A stretch of DNA of 64,000 nt from Bolinopsis microptera (Eukaryota; Ctenophora; Tentaculata; Lobata; Bolinopsidae). The notes under the pieces are model-generated. The model saw nothing but the letters and a program-made list of their open reading frames with translations. It was not told the origin of the DNA and did no database searches. The translations under genes and the position numbers were made by a program. Location of the stretch: the NCBI RefSeq assembly GCF_026151205.1, contig NC_087082.1, positions 1,764,001 through 1,828,000 on the forward strand, in the 5' to 3' direction. Below are positions 51,924-63,470 of this stretch, in pieces (position 1 is the stretch's first letter; every line of letters starts with the position of its first letter).

Positions 51924-52612
51924 TATAGAAAACGGAGTTCCTTGGTATTTAGTGTATGCTAGTCAAGCTCTAGTCACGAAGCACGAACGGCAGGGCGTAC
52001 CGTAAGGTAGAAATGAAACGAGTATATTAAAATGGATAATTAATTAAATGGAAAAGTAATACAAAGTGAACGTCAACAGATAAAAACTTCTAAGTGTTCG
52101 CTCCAATCAATTGACGTGACTAATAGATCACTCGACGTGTCTAATCACAAATGGTAGTGCTCAGTAAGACTGGCTACCGTCAATTTGAATCCCTTAAAGT
52201 GATTAAGGGGCAACTAAGAAGTGAGCTCTCCACATCCGGCTCTTCGGGTATACTCTCAAAATCTACGTCACGCCACACTGCGTGACGGCACAACGCATCT
52301 GCTTGCACCACGTGACACGCTGTCTCGCCAATGAGCACTCCACTAGCAGTCACCCTGTGTCCGCGAGGACCAACCACAGGTCTGGCTGTTAGTCAGGTGC
52401 AAAGTGAGCGGACGGCTCGTTACAGACAGTTAGTCTGACAGTAGTTCTGCCAGCCAACCGACTTACACTCAAAATGTGTAACTCCCAAATACGAACACAT
52501 AAAAACATTGGTTAATATATACCCGGAAACACATACTAAATTCTACGTCCCGTAAACGTTATACTAAAACTAAGATATCCTAAAAGATACCTCTAAATAC
52601 CATATTACAACA
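51924..52612 (-). repeat. 3' LTR
   Basis: 689 bp. On its coding strand it begins TGTTGTAATATGG and ends GTTTTCTATA. A 65-codon open frame inside is also present in the other LTR and is probably not a gene. Confidence 0.95.
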
Positions 52613-52621
52613 TCTCTACCC
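52613..52621 (-). promoter_or_regulatory. Polypurine tract
   Basis: GGGTAGAGA on the minus strand directly adjoins the TG of the 3' LTR, the expected place of the plus-strand primer for reverse transcription. Confidence 0.6.
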
Positions 52622-53180
52622 AAAAATTTTTTTCGAATATTTTAAAACAATAAAATAATCGCCCTATTCAAAATTTAAATTTTAATGCTCCCACGCATCA
52701 AAAATCCAAAACTTAAAAATAAGTCAAGTCTCAAAATATAATACACGGCCCTAACCCTGTGCATTAAATTTAAATCATCAAAATCCTTAAGTTAAAACTG
52801 AAATTGACTTTCACAAATCTTTCAAAACCTTCAAATACTTCCCTCTTGCACCAAGCTGTAGAGTCTTTGGTGTTGAGTCTTCATCCTTAGATAGAGATGT
52901 ATCGAATCTCTAATTCGTCCTTGACAAGCAAACAAAGAAGTCAAAATAAATTCGAAAGTTTCTACGTTTCCGCCACTAAAGCAGCCCTGAGCGAGTCGTG
53001 TTGCGAGTAAAGATCCTAATATCCCTATCAGTACTGTTCTGAAAGATACACGTGTTATCCTCAGTAAGGTACAGTACCACTGCTAAGTACTAAGTAGAAA
53101 AGCTAGCTACGTAAGAAATTACTGTACTGAAACTAGATTCCAAAGTAAGTGTACTCCCTGTCAGGGCTTCTTCCCGTCTT

Positions 53181-56100
53181 CTACTGGCTCAAATACCTCA
53201 AGAGATCCTTGACCACACTAACTTTCTCGTACCCCAAACGGTCGGGTTGTCTCCGCTCCTCAGGTCTCCTAGTGTTATATCTACGCTCCTCCCTCGGAGG
53301 GCTCTGTCTTCTTAGATCCACAGGAGAAAGCGATCCTGTTGTGTCAATGTCGTGCCCCACTGTATCATATGACCTAGAACTGCTATGACCCATCGTTCCT
53401 TCACTAACAACCGGACTCGATGATCTTCTAGCGGCCGATCTCTCTCTAGCTGGAGTGAAGAATTCTGCAGAATTATCAACTGTTTCTACACTATCGCCTG
53501 AGGGAATGTTATGTGTGAGAGGTGTTACAGTACTAAAACTAGGGTTAGTAGAATTCATATCTAGTTGTGCAGGACTATTCACAACCCTAGGAGTAGAACT
53601 TAAACTAGGTTGTTTATAAATGCTAGCTGCACCATCCTTCTCCAGACGAAACTTCTTCGGATGAACCTCTCTTCTCCTTGCTACAACTGGTGCTCTTCTC
53701 AGTTGAAAATCTGTCTCCTCTTCACTATCACTATCGGAATAGACTACATCTCGCCTTGATGAGTTCGTTTTTAACTCGGCTTCACTGCTAACAATTTTAG
53801 GCAATGTAAAGCTAGTCTCTAGTTTCTCAGAAAACTTGTTCCTGACATATCTCTTTAACTTTCCAATGTTAAACACCTTCTTCTCTCCATCAGGCAAATC
53901 TAAACAGTACAAGTGATCGTTTATCTTCTTAGAGATCTTATACGGGCCAACCCAACGAGGACCGAACTTGTGCTTTGGACAATTTATCAAAACAAAAGCT
54001 TCCTCACCTTCCTCAAAGAATGGTCCCTTCACGTGCTTATCGTGATATCTCTGTGCATAGCAAAAATCACGCTCAGCTTGGACCCTCACCTTCCTGGTGA
54101 TAAACTTGAGATTCTTGTACAGCTCGTATGCTTCAACATCAAACTCATTCTCCTTCATAGGCTCTAGCTCGAAATCCTTACGATTCTCAGCTAGCAGGCT
54201 TAACGGTGTGTTTAACTCACGACCAAACACCAATCTGTTGCTAGAATAACCTGTGTGCCGATTCCGCAATGAGTTAAGTACAAAGACTACTCTTGATAAC
54301 CAAAGATCCCAGTCCTGGTACCGTCCTGGTGGTAAGCTGGTTCTCAGGGCAGTATTCAACCGACGGTTCGCTCTTTCAACTCTTCCAGTACTTCGAGAAA
54401 CGTACGGTTGGCCATGAATGTATTTGCAATCTAGGGCTTGAGCTATGGTCTCGAAATAATTAGCTCTAAAACCCGGATGATTATCAGCCATCATGAATCT
54501 AGGCTGGCCAAAACGATCAATCCAAAACCTACGAATCAAAGACACGCTCTCCTTAGCTGTCTGGGTCTTAGTAGGAATAGCTACCACATAATTTGACCAA
54601 CAATCGGTTATAGTCAAAATATACTTGTAACCTCTAGGTGTAGCACCAACCTTCTCAGGAACTATATGATCGAAACAAATTGCTGAGTTAAAGGAGTGGA
54701 ACAATATGTGCTTGAGGGGTGCCTTACTGTACGCCTGAGGTGGCTTACTAGCTGCACACTTGCAACATGCTGCGATCCACAATTTGAAACATTCACCCAT
54801 TTTCGGCCAGTAGAAATGTCGTTTACAGACCTCAAGACAATTTTCTACTCCAGCATGTGCAGTCTCCTGGTTATGCACCATGTCCAGGACAGATTCATGC
54901 AAGGATTCGGGGACTATGATCAACTCTCTACTCCCCTCCGGATCTCTCACTTCAGTCCAACGTCTCCTAAGTATCCCGTCCTTGATACTTATAAGATCAA
55001 ACTGTTTCCAATAACTTAACAGTTCTTGTGGCATTCTATCCGCCTGAATTACCACCGGTTTCTCCTTCTTGATCACCCAACTATAGACCTGGTTTAAGAT
55101 ATCATCCTCCTTCTGAGCCTGTTTAATCTGCTCATGGGTAGGATTAAGAAACTTTACTCCTCTCTCTAGTGAGCTTACATCACTAGTAACCGCTGAAACA
55201 TTTTCCACTACATCAACTGCTCCTGCAACTACTGATGCTTCCTCTGTAGTATCAGCCTGAGTAAGATTACAATTGCAATGACGGCTATCAACTTCAGGCG
55301 TAATCTGAACAATGTTTACAACACTAGGGTCTTCACTATTTTCATCAAACAAGAACCCCGGAATCATACTGTCCTCAACACTCACCTCATTGCAAGATTC
55401 CTCAATCAGATTACTGCAATCATCATCAACCACAGTCTCGCTGCTAACCGGTACTTGCATCCTCTTAAACAGTATCGGGTGTTTACATCTATAATGCTCA
55501 CGTCTTACCCGGTTTACTCCTTCTAACGCAGCATCAAGACTAAAAGTGGAACTATGACCAATGCTCGCAACATTTTCTCGAGATTTACCATAAACCTGAT
55601 ACTTATAACGACTAAGTCCATCACACATCTGGTTACTCTTCCCCGAGATATGCTTCATAGTAAAAGTATAGTTAGCAAGCTCCTGAAGCTTCCTGATAAC
55701 AGAAGATGACATCTTTGAAAATATTGTCGTAATATTCAAGAGTGGCAGACAATCTGTGATAACAGTGAAGTTTTTAACGCCACGTAAGTATACCGAGAAA
55801 TGTTTCAGAGTCTGATATAAAGTCTCAAATTCAATCTGAGTTTGCGGCCATATCCGCTTGTGGTCCGGAACCTTACGAGAAAAGTATGCAATCACCCTCC
55901 TCTTTCCTTTGATCCACTGAGTCAAAGTACCACCAAATGCGTGTTTAGAACCATCTAAAGTTACCTCATAACTATTTGCCGGGTCGCTAACCTCCGGAAA
56001 AGCTAGGACAGGACTAGATATCAACATGTCACGTAACCTCTGAAATGCACTCTGGCAATCTTCAGTCCACTCAAACACCTTATTTTTCCGAAGTAAAGCA

Positions 56101-59100
56101 TAAAGGGGACGTGCTATCTCGGAGTATCCCTTGCAGAACTTCTTGGAATAGTTTAACATGCCCAAAACTGACTGCAATTCCGCTCTATTACAGGGAGGTT
56201 CTAACTTCTTAATATGCTCTATGCGAGAGTCGTTCATCCTGACTCCTTCCTTAGTTAGAGTAATACCGACATATTCAACCTCCTCACGTAAAAATCTGCA
56301 CTTACGAGGTGTTAGTTTCAGATTACCCAATTTAAGACGAGCAAAGAGTACTGACAGTATCTGAATGTGAGATTTTACATCACGCGTGAATATCAGTAAA
56401 TCATCTATGAAGAATGCTAACGCATCTGATATACCCAGACCGTTTATCAACCGCATGACCATTCTAGTAAACGTAGCTGAACTAGATTTCAGGCCCATGA
56501 CCATTCTAGCAAACTGATACCTCTTCTGATTGTGCATGAACGCCGTGACATGCCTGGATTCCTTGGTATACGGAACCTGGTGAAAAGATTTACTCAAATC
56601 CACTGTCGAATACAGATTCTTATCGCCCACTTTGTCTAAAATGTGGTTCAAGTTAGGCAGCTCCATCAAATCATCCTGAAGCTCTAAATTTACCATTCTC
56701 AGATCCGCAACTAATCTAGAGCGATCTCCTGATGGCACCAGGAAAAGGGGAGAATTAAAATTAGAGTGGTCAGGGCATTCCTCAACTACACCAGATCTAA
56801 GCAAACCTCTAATCTGTCTATCCATTTCCGGCTGCTGCTTAAACGGAATCCTTCTCGATGGAACCCATCTAGGTTTATAGTTATCCTTGAGCTGAAGATG
56901 TGCCTCAAAGAAATTACAACAACCTAAATCATGCTCTCCACTCGAGAAAATAGTTCTATACTCCCACACAGTCTCCCGAAGATCATTCTTGTCTTCCTCG
57001 CTTATGTTCAACTCGTCTAACTTCAACTGTTTGAAAAGACTCTCTCTATCCCATTCCTTAACTAGCGGCTCCTCGTCAGCTAGCTTGCTCACCTCTGGCA
57101 CTGAACAATCAGATGATATCGCATTAACCGTTTCACAGGTTACTCTCATCACTCGCTCACCAAACTCTACTGGCTTCATCTTGCCCAGCCAGGTTCTCTT
57201 ACTTATCTTCACAGGCTTATCTGTAGGATTCATGACTCTAACAGGGACCATGTTGTCCTCAGACCGTATGAGAGAGTGCGCTGTGAATATGCCAGTACCT
57301 ACAACCGTGTTAATATGAGGTTCTAACTGTCCATAAACGTCATCACGTTGACTTCTAGGTCGCAGCAATTTGCCTTGTATATGAGTGCCCGAGAGAGGTG
57401 GTATAATTACTGTCTCGTTGCATACTACCTTCATGCAGCGCTTAGTGGGTTTAGGTGGTGTTCTAAAACATGATGAACCCTTATTAGTATACAGCAATCT
57501 ATCTCTGGCATTAATATTAATCCCCTGATCAAACATCAAATCCATGCCTATCAGAACCTCTGCCTCATGAAATTCAGAAACAACAAACGTGTGCTCAAAA
57601 GATTTTCCGGCAATTATCACTGGAAGCTTAATCTGACCGAAAGTCTTTATGCTATTTCCCGAAAAGGACTTGAGCTTGAGATTACACGACACAACCTTCT
57701 CAAACTTATCTATAAATCTGACAAATGATTCAGCAATTATAGAAATAGATGATCCCGTATCCACAAAGAAATTTGCTGATCTACCAGCACAATTTCCTCC
57801 AACCAAAATGCAGTTTCCCTTACTGCCACCAATCTCGTTACAATCCTCATAGAAGTTTAAAGGCGCCTGGTTGTTAGGTCTATACGCTCTGTTGCCACTC
57901 TGTTGGCCATAACCACTCTGATATGGAGACCCTCTGTCTTGATATCTACTTCTATTACCAGAAAATCTGCTCGGACAGTTTCTCTGAAAATGCCCTCTAT
58001 TACCACACTCCCAACAACCTTCTAACTGAGAGCGAACGTTACGTGATCCCTGATTATTACAATTAACCACGTTGCGAGCTGGCTGATAACGTGACCGTTC
58101 AGACGTGTTTCTACGATCGTCATTTCTCATACCACCCCTAAAACTATTGCTAACCAGATTAGGAGTCCATGATCGGCCTGTGCGCTGGTTAACTTCCGAA
58201 TGGGAAGGGGGACATTCAGGACTATAACTCTCCTGTCTATTTCCCGTCATTAAGTGGTCACGTGTTTGTCCAGGTGCTGTAAACCTAGCTTTCTGGCCAT
58301 CTAATTCAGAATTACTAATGGCGAAAATGGTATCCTGGACCTGAGTGAAACCCCCTGGTTCACCACTCACAGCTAATGCGATACGCTCAGTCTGAATTGC
58401 TAGTTTGACTGCCTCTCTATATGAATGTAACTGGGTTTCATATAGCTTAGTCCTTACAGCTACGTCACGAGCTCCTACAACAAGAACATGCAAACAACTC
58501 TCGTCCCTCTTCGACTCGCAGTCGTATCCGGCTTTAAAAGCAAGCTCCTCTATACGTGAAATAAACTGCTGTAAGTTCTCATTAGCACACTGACGCAATG
58601 ACATGAGCTCAGTTCTATAGGCCCAAGATTGAGTAGCTGGAAATATCTCCTCTGAGTATCGCTTAATAAGAAGATCAATATTACATCTCTCGTCCGGTCT
58701 AAGAGAGATTTTCTGCAGTATTTCCCAGGTGGATTCACAACGAATGTACGACAACATATACGTGCTAATATCAGAACCACCGCTATGTCCACACAGAATC
58801 AAATGCTCCTTGAACCGCCTGGCAAATCTGATGAAATTAGATCCAGTATCAAAGTAAGGAGGCTTGGGAGGCTTGGCACCCGTCAAATGTGGACCAGCGA
58901 CTGAACTATTCAATGGAGTTATCATACTGTTGTCAAAATCATCCCCGATGTTCACGTTTCTAAACTTAGTAACTGTGCTAAGTGGTTCTGGCCGTACATT
59001 ATCAATCTTATTCTGCAGGCATTCTAAAGCTGAATTCAACTCCTTCTCTAAATCGGAAATGTCATGGCTATCTGTATCTAAACCATCTATCTCCTCCATA

Positions 59101-59168
59101 GTCTTATTTATGCTTGACTCGATAATTGACGTCGCCCACTCCAGTTCAGCTGTATTATTCTCACACAT
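53181..59168 (-). CDS. Gag-Pol polyprotein of the LTR element
   Basis: 1995 residues from the first ATG (59168, MCENNTAELEW); a longer frame upstream has no ATG. Order: Gag-like region; CCHC zinc knuckle CWECGNRGHFQRNC (about 385-398); aspartic protease FVDTGSS (D470); reverse transcriptase (about 810-975) with VDLSKSFHQVP and the box FIDD (920-923), a variant of YxDD; RNase H (about 1066-1185, VTLDGSKHAFGG); integrase with an HHCC finger and catalytic D1500, D1562 and E1598, the last two separated by 35 residues; a GPY-like C-terminal motif (GPYKISKKINDHLY). Pol order PR-RT-RH-IN places it in Ty3/gypsy. Gag and Pol are in one frame without a shift. No envelope gene is seen. The coding sequence appears unbroken. 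Confidence 0.95.
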   Translation of the reverse strand: MCENNTAELEWATSIIESSINKTMEEIDGLDTDSHDISDLEKELNSALECLQNKIDNVRPEPLSTVTKFRNVNIGDDFDNSMITPLNSSVAGPHLTGAKPPKPPYFDTGSNFIRFARRFKEHLILCGHSGGSDISTYMLSYIRCESTWEILQKISLRPDERCNIDLLIKRYSEEIFPATQSWAYRTELMSLRQCANENLQQFISRIEELAFKAGYDCESKRDESCLHVLVVGARDVAVRTKLYETQLHSYREAVKLAIQTERIALAVSGEPGGFTQVQDTIFAISNSELDGQKARFTAPGQTRDHLMTGNRQESYSPECPPSHSEVNQRTGRSWTPNLVSNSFRGGMRNDDRRNTSERSRYQPARNVVNCNNQGSRNVRSQLEGCWECGNRGHFQRNCPSRFSGNRSRYQDRGSPYQSGYGQQSGNRAYRPNNQAPLNFYEDCNEIGGSKGNCILVGGNCAGRSANFFVDTGSSISIIAESFVRFIDKFEKVVSCNLKLKSFSGNSIKTFGQIKLPVIIAGKSFEHTFVVSEFHEAEVLIGMDLMFDQGININARDRLLYTNKGSSCFRTPPKPTKRCMKVVCNETVIIPPLSGTHIQGKLLRPRSQRDDVYGQLEPHINTVVGTGIFTAHSLIRSEDNMVPVRVMNPTDKPVKISKRTWLGKMKPVEFGERVMRVTCETVNAISSDCSVPEVSKLADEEPLVKEWDRESLFKQLKLDELNISEEDKNDLRETVWEYRTIFSSGEHDLGCCNFFEAHLQLKDNYKPRWVPSRRIPFKQQPEMDRQIRGLLRSGVVEECPDHSNFNSPLFLVPSGDRSRLVADLRMVNLELQDDLMELPNLNHILDKVGDKNLYSTVDLSKSFHQVPYTKESRHVTAFMHNQKRYQFARMVMGLKSSSATFTRMVMRLINGLGISDALAFFIDDLLIFTRDVKSHIQILSVLFARLKLGNLKLTPRKCRFLREEVEYVGITLTKEGVRMNDSRIEHIKKLEPPCNRAELQSVLGMLNYSKKFCKGYSEIARPLYALLRKNKVFEWTEDCQSAFQRLRDMLISSPVLAFPEVSDPANSYEVTLDGSKHAFGGTLTQWIKGKRRVIAYFSRKVPDHKRIWPQTQIEFETLYQTLKHFSVYLRGVKNFTVITDCLPLLNITTIFSKMSSSVIRKLQELANYTFTMKHISGKSNQMCDGLSRYKYQVYGKSRENVASIGHSSTFSLDAALEGVNRVRREHYRCKHPILFKRMQVPVSSETVVDDDCSNLIEESCNEVSVEDSMIPGFLFDENSEDPSVVNIVQITPEVDSRHCNCNLTQADTTEEASVVAGAVDVVENVSAVTSDVSSLERGVKFLNPTHEQIKQAQKEDDILNQVYSWVIKKEKPVVIQADRMPQELLSYWKQFDLISIKDGILRRRWTEVRDPEGSRELIIVPESLHESVLDMVHNQETAHAGVENCLEVCKRHFYWPKMGECFKLWIAACCKCAASKPPQAYSKAPLKHILFHSFNSAICFDHIVPEKVGATPRGYKYILTITDCWSNYVVAIPTKTQTAKESVSLIRRFWIDRFGQPRFMMADNHPGFRANYFETIAQALDCKYIHGQPYVSRSTGRVERANRRLNTALRTSLPPGRYQDWDLWLSRVVFVLNSLRNRHTGYSSNRLVFGRELNTPLSLLAENRKDFELEPMKENEFDVEAYELYKNLKFITRKVRVQAERDFCYAQRYHDKHVKGPFFEEGEEAFVLINCPKHKFGPRWVGPYKISKKINDHLYCLDLPDGEKKVFNIGKLKRYVRNKFSEKLETSFTLPKIVSSEAELKTNSSRRDVVYSDSDSEEETDFQLRRAPVVARRREVHPKKFRLEKDGAASIYKQPSLSSTPRVVNSPAQLDMNSTNPSFSTVTPLTHNIPSGDSVETVDNSAEFFTPARERSAARRSSSPVVSEGTMGHSSSRSYDTVGHDIDTTGSLSPVDLRRQSPPREERRYNTRRPEERRQPDRLGYEKVSVVKDLLRYLSQ

Positions 59169-59646
59169 GCTAAAACCGTGTCTAAATGTAAAAAGGTACA
59201 CTTACAAATAGATAGATAAGTACTGGAACTGGCGTATTCTTCACGTTGCTGGCAAATCTTCTAGTCAAGACTTTACTGTGCTTTACTGGAACTGTAACTT
59301 CTACGTCTATCACTCCTGAGTAGAAGTACGAAAAGTAAGGTTGCTAAAACTTACGCAAATCTCACTAACAATCTAGGTAATAACGTACTGAAGTCTACAA
59401 GCGGCTGTAAACTAGGTGCTCGTCAAAACGATCGCACTCAACTGGAATATACAGGTACCACAAAATGGGTAGCTACACTTACCAAGTCTAGTAGGAAGTA
59501 CTGAAAGATCTCGAACAATCTCCACGTAATTCTTCTGCACTTCGACGTATACCGAACTTAGCTTATCAAATGAGAAACGTTAGGATCTTAAACGAAACTA
59601 TACTGAATATAGGTGATACTAAAAGGATCACGAGCAAAAATAGCAA

Positions 59647-59664
59647 CACTAAAAGTGGCCTCCA
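59647..59664 (-). promoter_or_regulatory. Primer binding site
   Basis: TGGAGGCCACTTTTAGTG on the minus strand, two bases inside the 5' LTR end. TGG is complementary to the CCA end of a tRNA. The tRNA species was not identified. Confidence 0.55.
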
Positions 59665-59666
59665 GA

Positions 59667-60355
59667 TATAGAAAACGGAGTTCCTTGGTATTTAGTGTAT
59701 GCTAGTCAAGCTCTAGTCACGAAGCACGAACGGCAGGGCGTACCGTAAGGTAGAAATGAAACGAGTATATTAAAATGGATAATTAATTAAATGGAAAAGT
59801 AATACAAAGTGAACGTCAACAGATAAAAACTTCTAAGTGTTCGCTCCAATCAATTGACGTGACTAATAGATCACTCGACGTGTCTAATCACAAATGGTAG
59901 TGCTCAGTAAGACTGGCTACCGTCAATTTGAATCCCTTAAAGTGATTAAGGGGCAACTAAGAAGTGAGCTCTCCACATCCGGCTCTTCGGGTATACTCTC
60001 AAAATCTACGTCACGCCACACTGCGTGACGGCACAACGCATCTGCTTGCACCACGTGACACGCTGTCTCGCCAATGAGCACTCCACTAGCAGTCACCCTG
60101 TGTCCGCGAGGACCAACCACAGGTCTGGCTGTTAGTCAGGTGCAAAGTGAGCGGACGGCTCGTTACAGACAGTTAGTCTGACAGTAGTTCTGCCAGCCAA
60201 CCGACTTACACTCAAAATGTGTAACTCCCAAATACGAACATATAAAAACATTGGTTAATATATACCCGGAAACACATACTAAATTCTACGTCCCGTAAAC
60301 GTTATACTAAAACTAAGATATCCTAAAAGATACCTCTAAATACCATATTACAACA
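59667..60355 (-). repeat. 5' LTR
   Basis: 689 bp; partner of 51924-52612, with a single observed difference. Followed on the right by the CAAG target duplication. Confidence 0.95.
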
Positions 60356-60762
60356 CAAGCAAACTACAGTGAAATTCTTTTTTGGACTGCCATGCCTTAT
60401 TTATTTAACTTGAACAGTGACAAATTTTAATTTAATTTAAATTTATCACAGATCATAGTAACAGACTGAAGTGTAGCACAGTTTACCTACCATGCTATAA
60501 GTTATATCTTGATGCAAGCTAGTAAGGTATCTTGATGCAAGCAAACTATAGTGAAATTCTTTTTTGGACTGCCTTATTTAACTTGAACTGTGACAAATTT
60601 TAAGTTAATTTAAATTTATCACAGATCATAGACTGAAGTGTAGCAAAGTTTAACTACACTTACATAAACTACGAGACTACAAATATATCTTGATACAAGT
60701 TAGCAGACAATGAGACAAGGAGGAATGTTGAGCCCAAATGAAATGAGCACAGCTGTCCTTTG
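60356..60762. other. Diverged tandem repeat flank
   Basis: Two partial units (60407-60545, 60585-60700) of the same repeat as 51770-51923. No gene. Confidence 0.6.
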
Positions 60763-63178
60763 CTTTGTCAGTTTATCTACTATTACAAACATTTTGTTAC
60801 AATTTCATTTATTTGTACATAACACTTTCGAACTGAGGCGTGACGGCGTGTCTGCACTGTAACAAAACCGCAACGAAGCATGTGATAACACCAGGGCATG
60901 GACATCAGGCATTGAACAAAGAACACAAAGACCGGGAGGAAAGCAAATAAAAATAAAACCTGATTAACAACAGCAAGAAAGCATTAAGGCAGCATCGTTG
61001 GCAAATAAGGATTTTCGTTAAGGAACCCAGGCCCAGAATGGATGGCGAGTGCAAAGTGTCAGTAACCCATCACCCAACGCTTTTTCGTCGGAGGAGAAGC
61101 TTGCCATCATTTGTAAAAAACCAACAACAACAGAAAAAGGTATACCGGTTTTACCGGTAAAACCGTTAAATTCATGTTTGTTCACATAATGCTTTTCTAT
61201 TGCTATATATTGTCTCAGCACCACTGGCTAATGGATCCCTGTATAATACCTGGCCATCTGGTTTTGTGCCTGGCCTAGTCCATTGACTATTTTTCTTAAT
61301 GGTTAATTGGCCCTTTCTCCGCTTTTCCTTTTGGCTATCTAACCTTCTACTGAACTAGTTTAGTGCCTAGCTTTGTTTTTAACTTTTCTTCCTGTTTATC
61401 TACCTTCATGTCTACCTGGCTCTTTTCATTAACTTTTCTTTTCAGGCTTTAATACGAGGGCAGGTGGGCAAGAGGAAATGTATAAAGATACATGTAAGTA
61501 CAAGGGCAGGTGGGCAAGAGGAAATGTATAAAGATACAGGTAAATACGAGGGCAGGTGGGCAAGAGTAAATGTATAAAGATACAGGTAAATACGAGGGCA
61601 GGTGGGCAAGAGGAAATGTATAAAGATACAGGTAAATACGAGGGCAGGTGGGCAAGAGGAAATGTATAAAGATACAGGTAAATACGAGGGCAGGTGGGCA
61701 AGAGGAAATGTATAAAAATACTGGTAAATACGAGGGCAGGTGGGCAAGAGGAAATGTATAAAAGTACTGGTAAATACGAGGGCAGGTGGGCAAGAGGAAA
61801 TGTATAAAGATACAGGTAAATACGAGGGCAGGTGGGCAAGAGGAAATGTATAAAGATACAGGTAAATACGAGGGCAGGTGGGCAAGAGGAAATGTATAAA
61901 GATACTGGTAAATACGAGGGCAGGTGGGCAAGAGGAAATGTATAAAAATACTGGTAAATACGAGGGCAGGTGGGCAAGAGGAAATGTATAAAAGTACTGG
62001 TAAATACGAGGGCAGGTGGGCAAGAGGAAATGTATAAAGATACAGGTAAATACGAGGGCAGGTGGGCAAGAGGAAATGTATAAAGATACAGGTAAATACG
62101 AGGGCAGGTGGGCAAGAGGAAATGTATAAAGATACAGGTAAATACGAGGGCAGGTGGGCAAGAGGAAATGTATAAAGATACAGGTAAATACGAGGGCAGG
62201 TGGGCAAGAGGAAATGTATAAAGATACAGGTAAATACGAGGGCAGGAGGGCAAGAGGAAATGTATAAAGATACTGGTAAATACGAGGGCAGGTGGGCAAG
62301 AGGAAATGTATAAAGATACAGGTAAATACGAGGGCAGGTGGGCAAGAGGAAATGTATAAAGATACTGGTAAATACGAGGGCAGGTGGGCAAGAGGAAATG
62401 TATAAAGATACTGGTAAATACGAGGGCAGGTGGGCAAGAGGAAATGTATGAAAAAGTCACGGAGAGTTAAAGCTTGTAAAGAAAAGTTAATGAAAAGAGC
62501 CAGGTAGACAGGAAGGTAGATAAACAGGAAGAAAAGTGAAAAACAAAGCTAGGCACTAAACTAGTTCAGTAGAAGGTTAGATAGCCAAAAGGAAAAGCGG
62601 AGATAGGGCCAATTAACCATGAAGAAAAATAGTCAACGGACTAGGCCAGGCACAAAACCAGATGGCCAGGTATTACTATTATACAGGGATCCATTAGCCA
62701 GTGGTGCTGAGACAATATATAGTAATAGAAAAGCATTATGTGAACAAACATGAATTTAACGGTTTTACCGGTAAAACCGTTATACATTTTTCTGTTGTTG
62801 TTGGTTTTTCACAAATGATGACAAGCTTCTCCTCCGACGAAAAAGCGTTGGGTGATGGGTTATTGACACTTTGCACTCGCCATCCATTCTGGGCCTGGGT
62901 TCCTTAACGAAAATCCTTATTTGCCATCGATGCTGCCTTAATGCTTTCTTGCTGTTGTTAATCAGGTTTTATTTTTATTTGCTTTCCTCCCGGTCTTCAT
63001 GTTCTTTGTTCAATGCCTGATGTCCATGCCCTGGTGTTATCACATGGCCATGCTTCGTTGCGGTTTTGTTACAGTGCAGACACGCCGTCACGCCTCAGTT
63101 CGAAAGTGTTATCATGTACTGTGTACAAATAAATGAAATTGTAACAAAATGTTTGTAATAGTAGATAAACTGACAAAG
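60763..63178. mobile_element. Foldback element: about 700-bp inverted arms around a 46-bp array
   Basis: Left arm 60763-61452 starts CTTTGTCAGTTTATCTAC; right arm 62468-63178 ends GTAGATAAACTGACAAAG. The arms match nearly throughout, with scattered substitutions and short indels. The core is the 46-bp array. Each arm contains a 68-codon frame (61018-61224 minus, 62701-62907 plus) that is the same sequence read from each arm. Long inverted repeats plus internal tandem repeats fit foldback transposons. I see no transposase and no clear target duplication. Confidence 0.8.
61453..62450. repeat. 46-bp tandem array, right location
   Basis: About 21-22 units, first at 61453 and second at 61499. Units are nearly identical (GATACAGG or GATACTGG, AAAGTACTGG variants). 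Three minus-strand frames of about 300-340 codons are different phases of the same repeat and are not genes. Confidence 0.95.
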
Positions 63179-63470
63179 TGGCTATTTGCAACTGCTTTTA
63201 TAGTAGATGCTGTTATGTCGCCCACGTGCAATAATGTGCAGCGCAACTTATACTTGCCAGGTTGCCTTGACAACGTCGCGCGCACGATTGTTTGCGGAGG
63301 GAATATGAATTAAAATTGGCCGCCCATGCCCAATGCTTGGAGGACTTCGCCGCTTCGACGCGCCGCGCAAACTAGCATTCTTGCTTTACATCGCGAAGAT
63401 TGTTGCTTCACATCGTCGATCGTTTGACATCGTCAATCAAGCCCAATGCACAGGAGGACTATTATAGTGC
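63179..63470. other. Non-coding, nothing recognised
   Basis: Higher CG content than the rest (GCGCGC, CGCCGC). The pair CATCGCGAAGATTGTTGCTT / CATCGTCGATCGTTTGACAT is only loosely repeated. No gene seen. Confidence 0.4.

Larger units (their letters stand above)
51924..60355 (-). mobile_element. Complete Ty3/gypsy-type LTR retrotransposon
   Basis: 8432 bp, transcribed from the minus strand. The two LTRs are 689 bp each and I find a single difference between them (52498 C against 60241 T). The target duplication is CAAG (51920-51923 and 60356-60359); a related unoccupied site, CTTGATGCAAGCAAACTA, exists near 60533. One long gag-pol frame is intact. The LTR starts TG and ends TA on its own strand. 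Near-identical LTRs and an open frame indicate a very recent insertion. Confidence 0.95.

Noticed and set aside
52180-52377. 65-codon frame in each LTR
   Set aside because: Identical because the LTRs are identical; no features of a protein.
61429-62460. Three minus-strand frames of 298-343 codons with hydrophobic repeats
   Set aside because: All three are the same 46-bp repeat in different phases. The unit shifts the frame by one per copy, so every frame shows the same 46-residue period.
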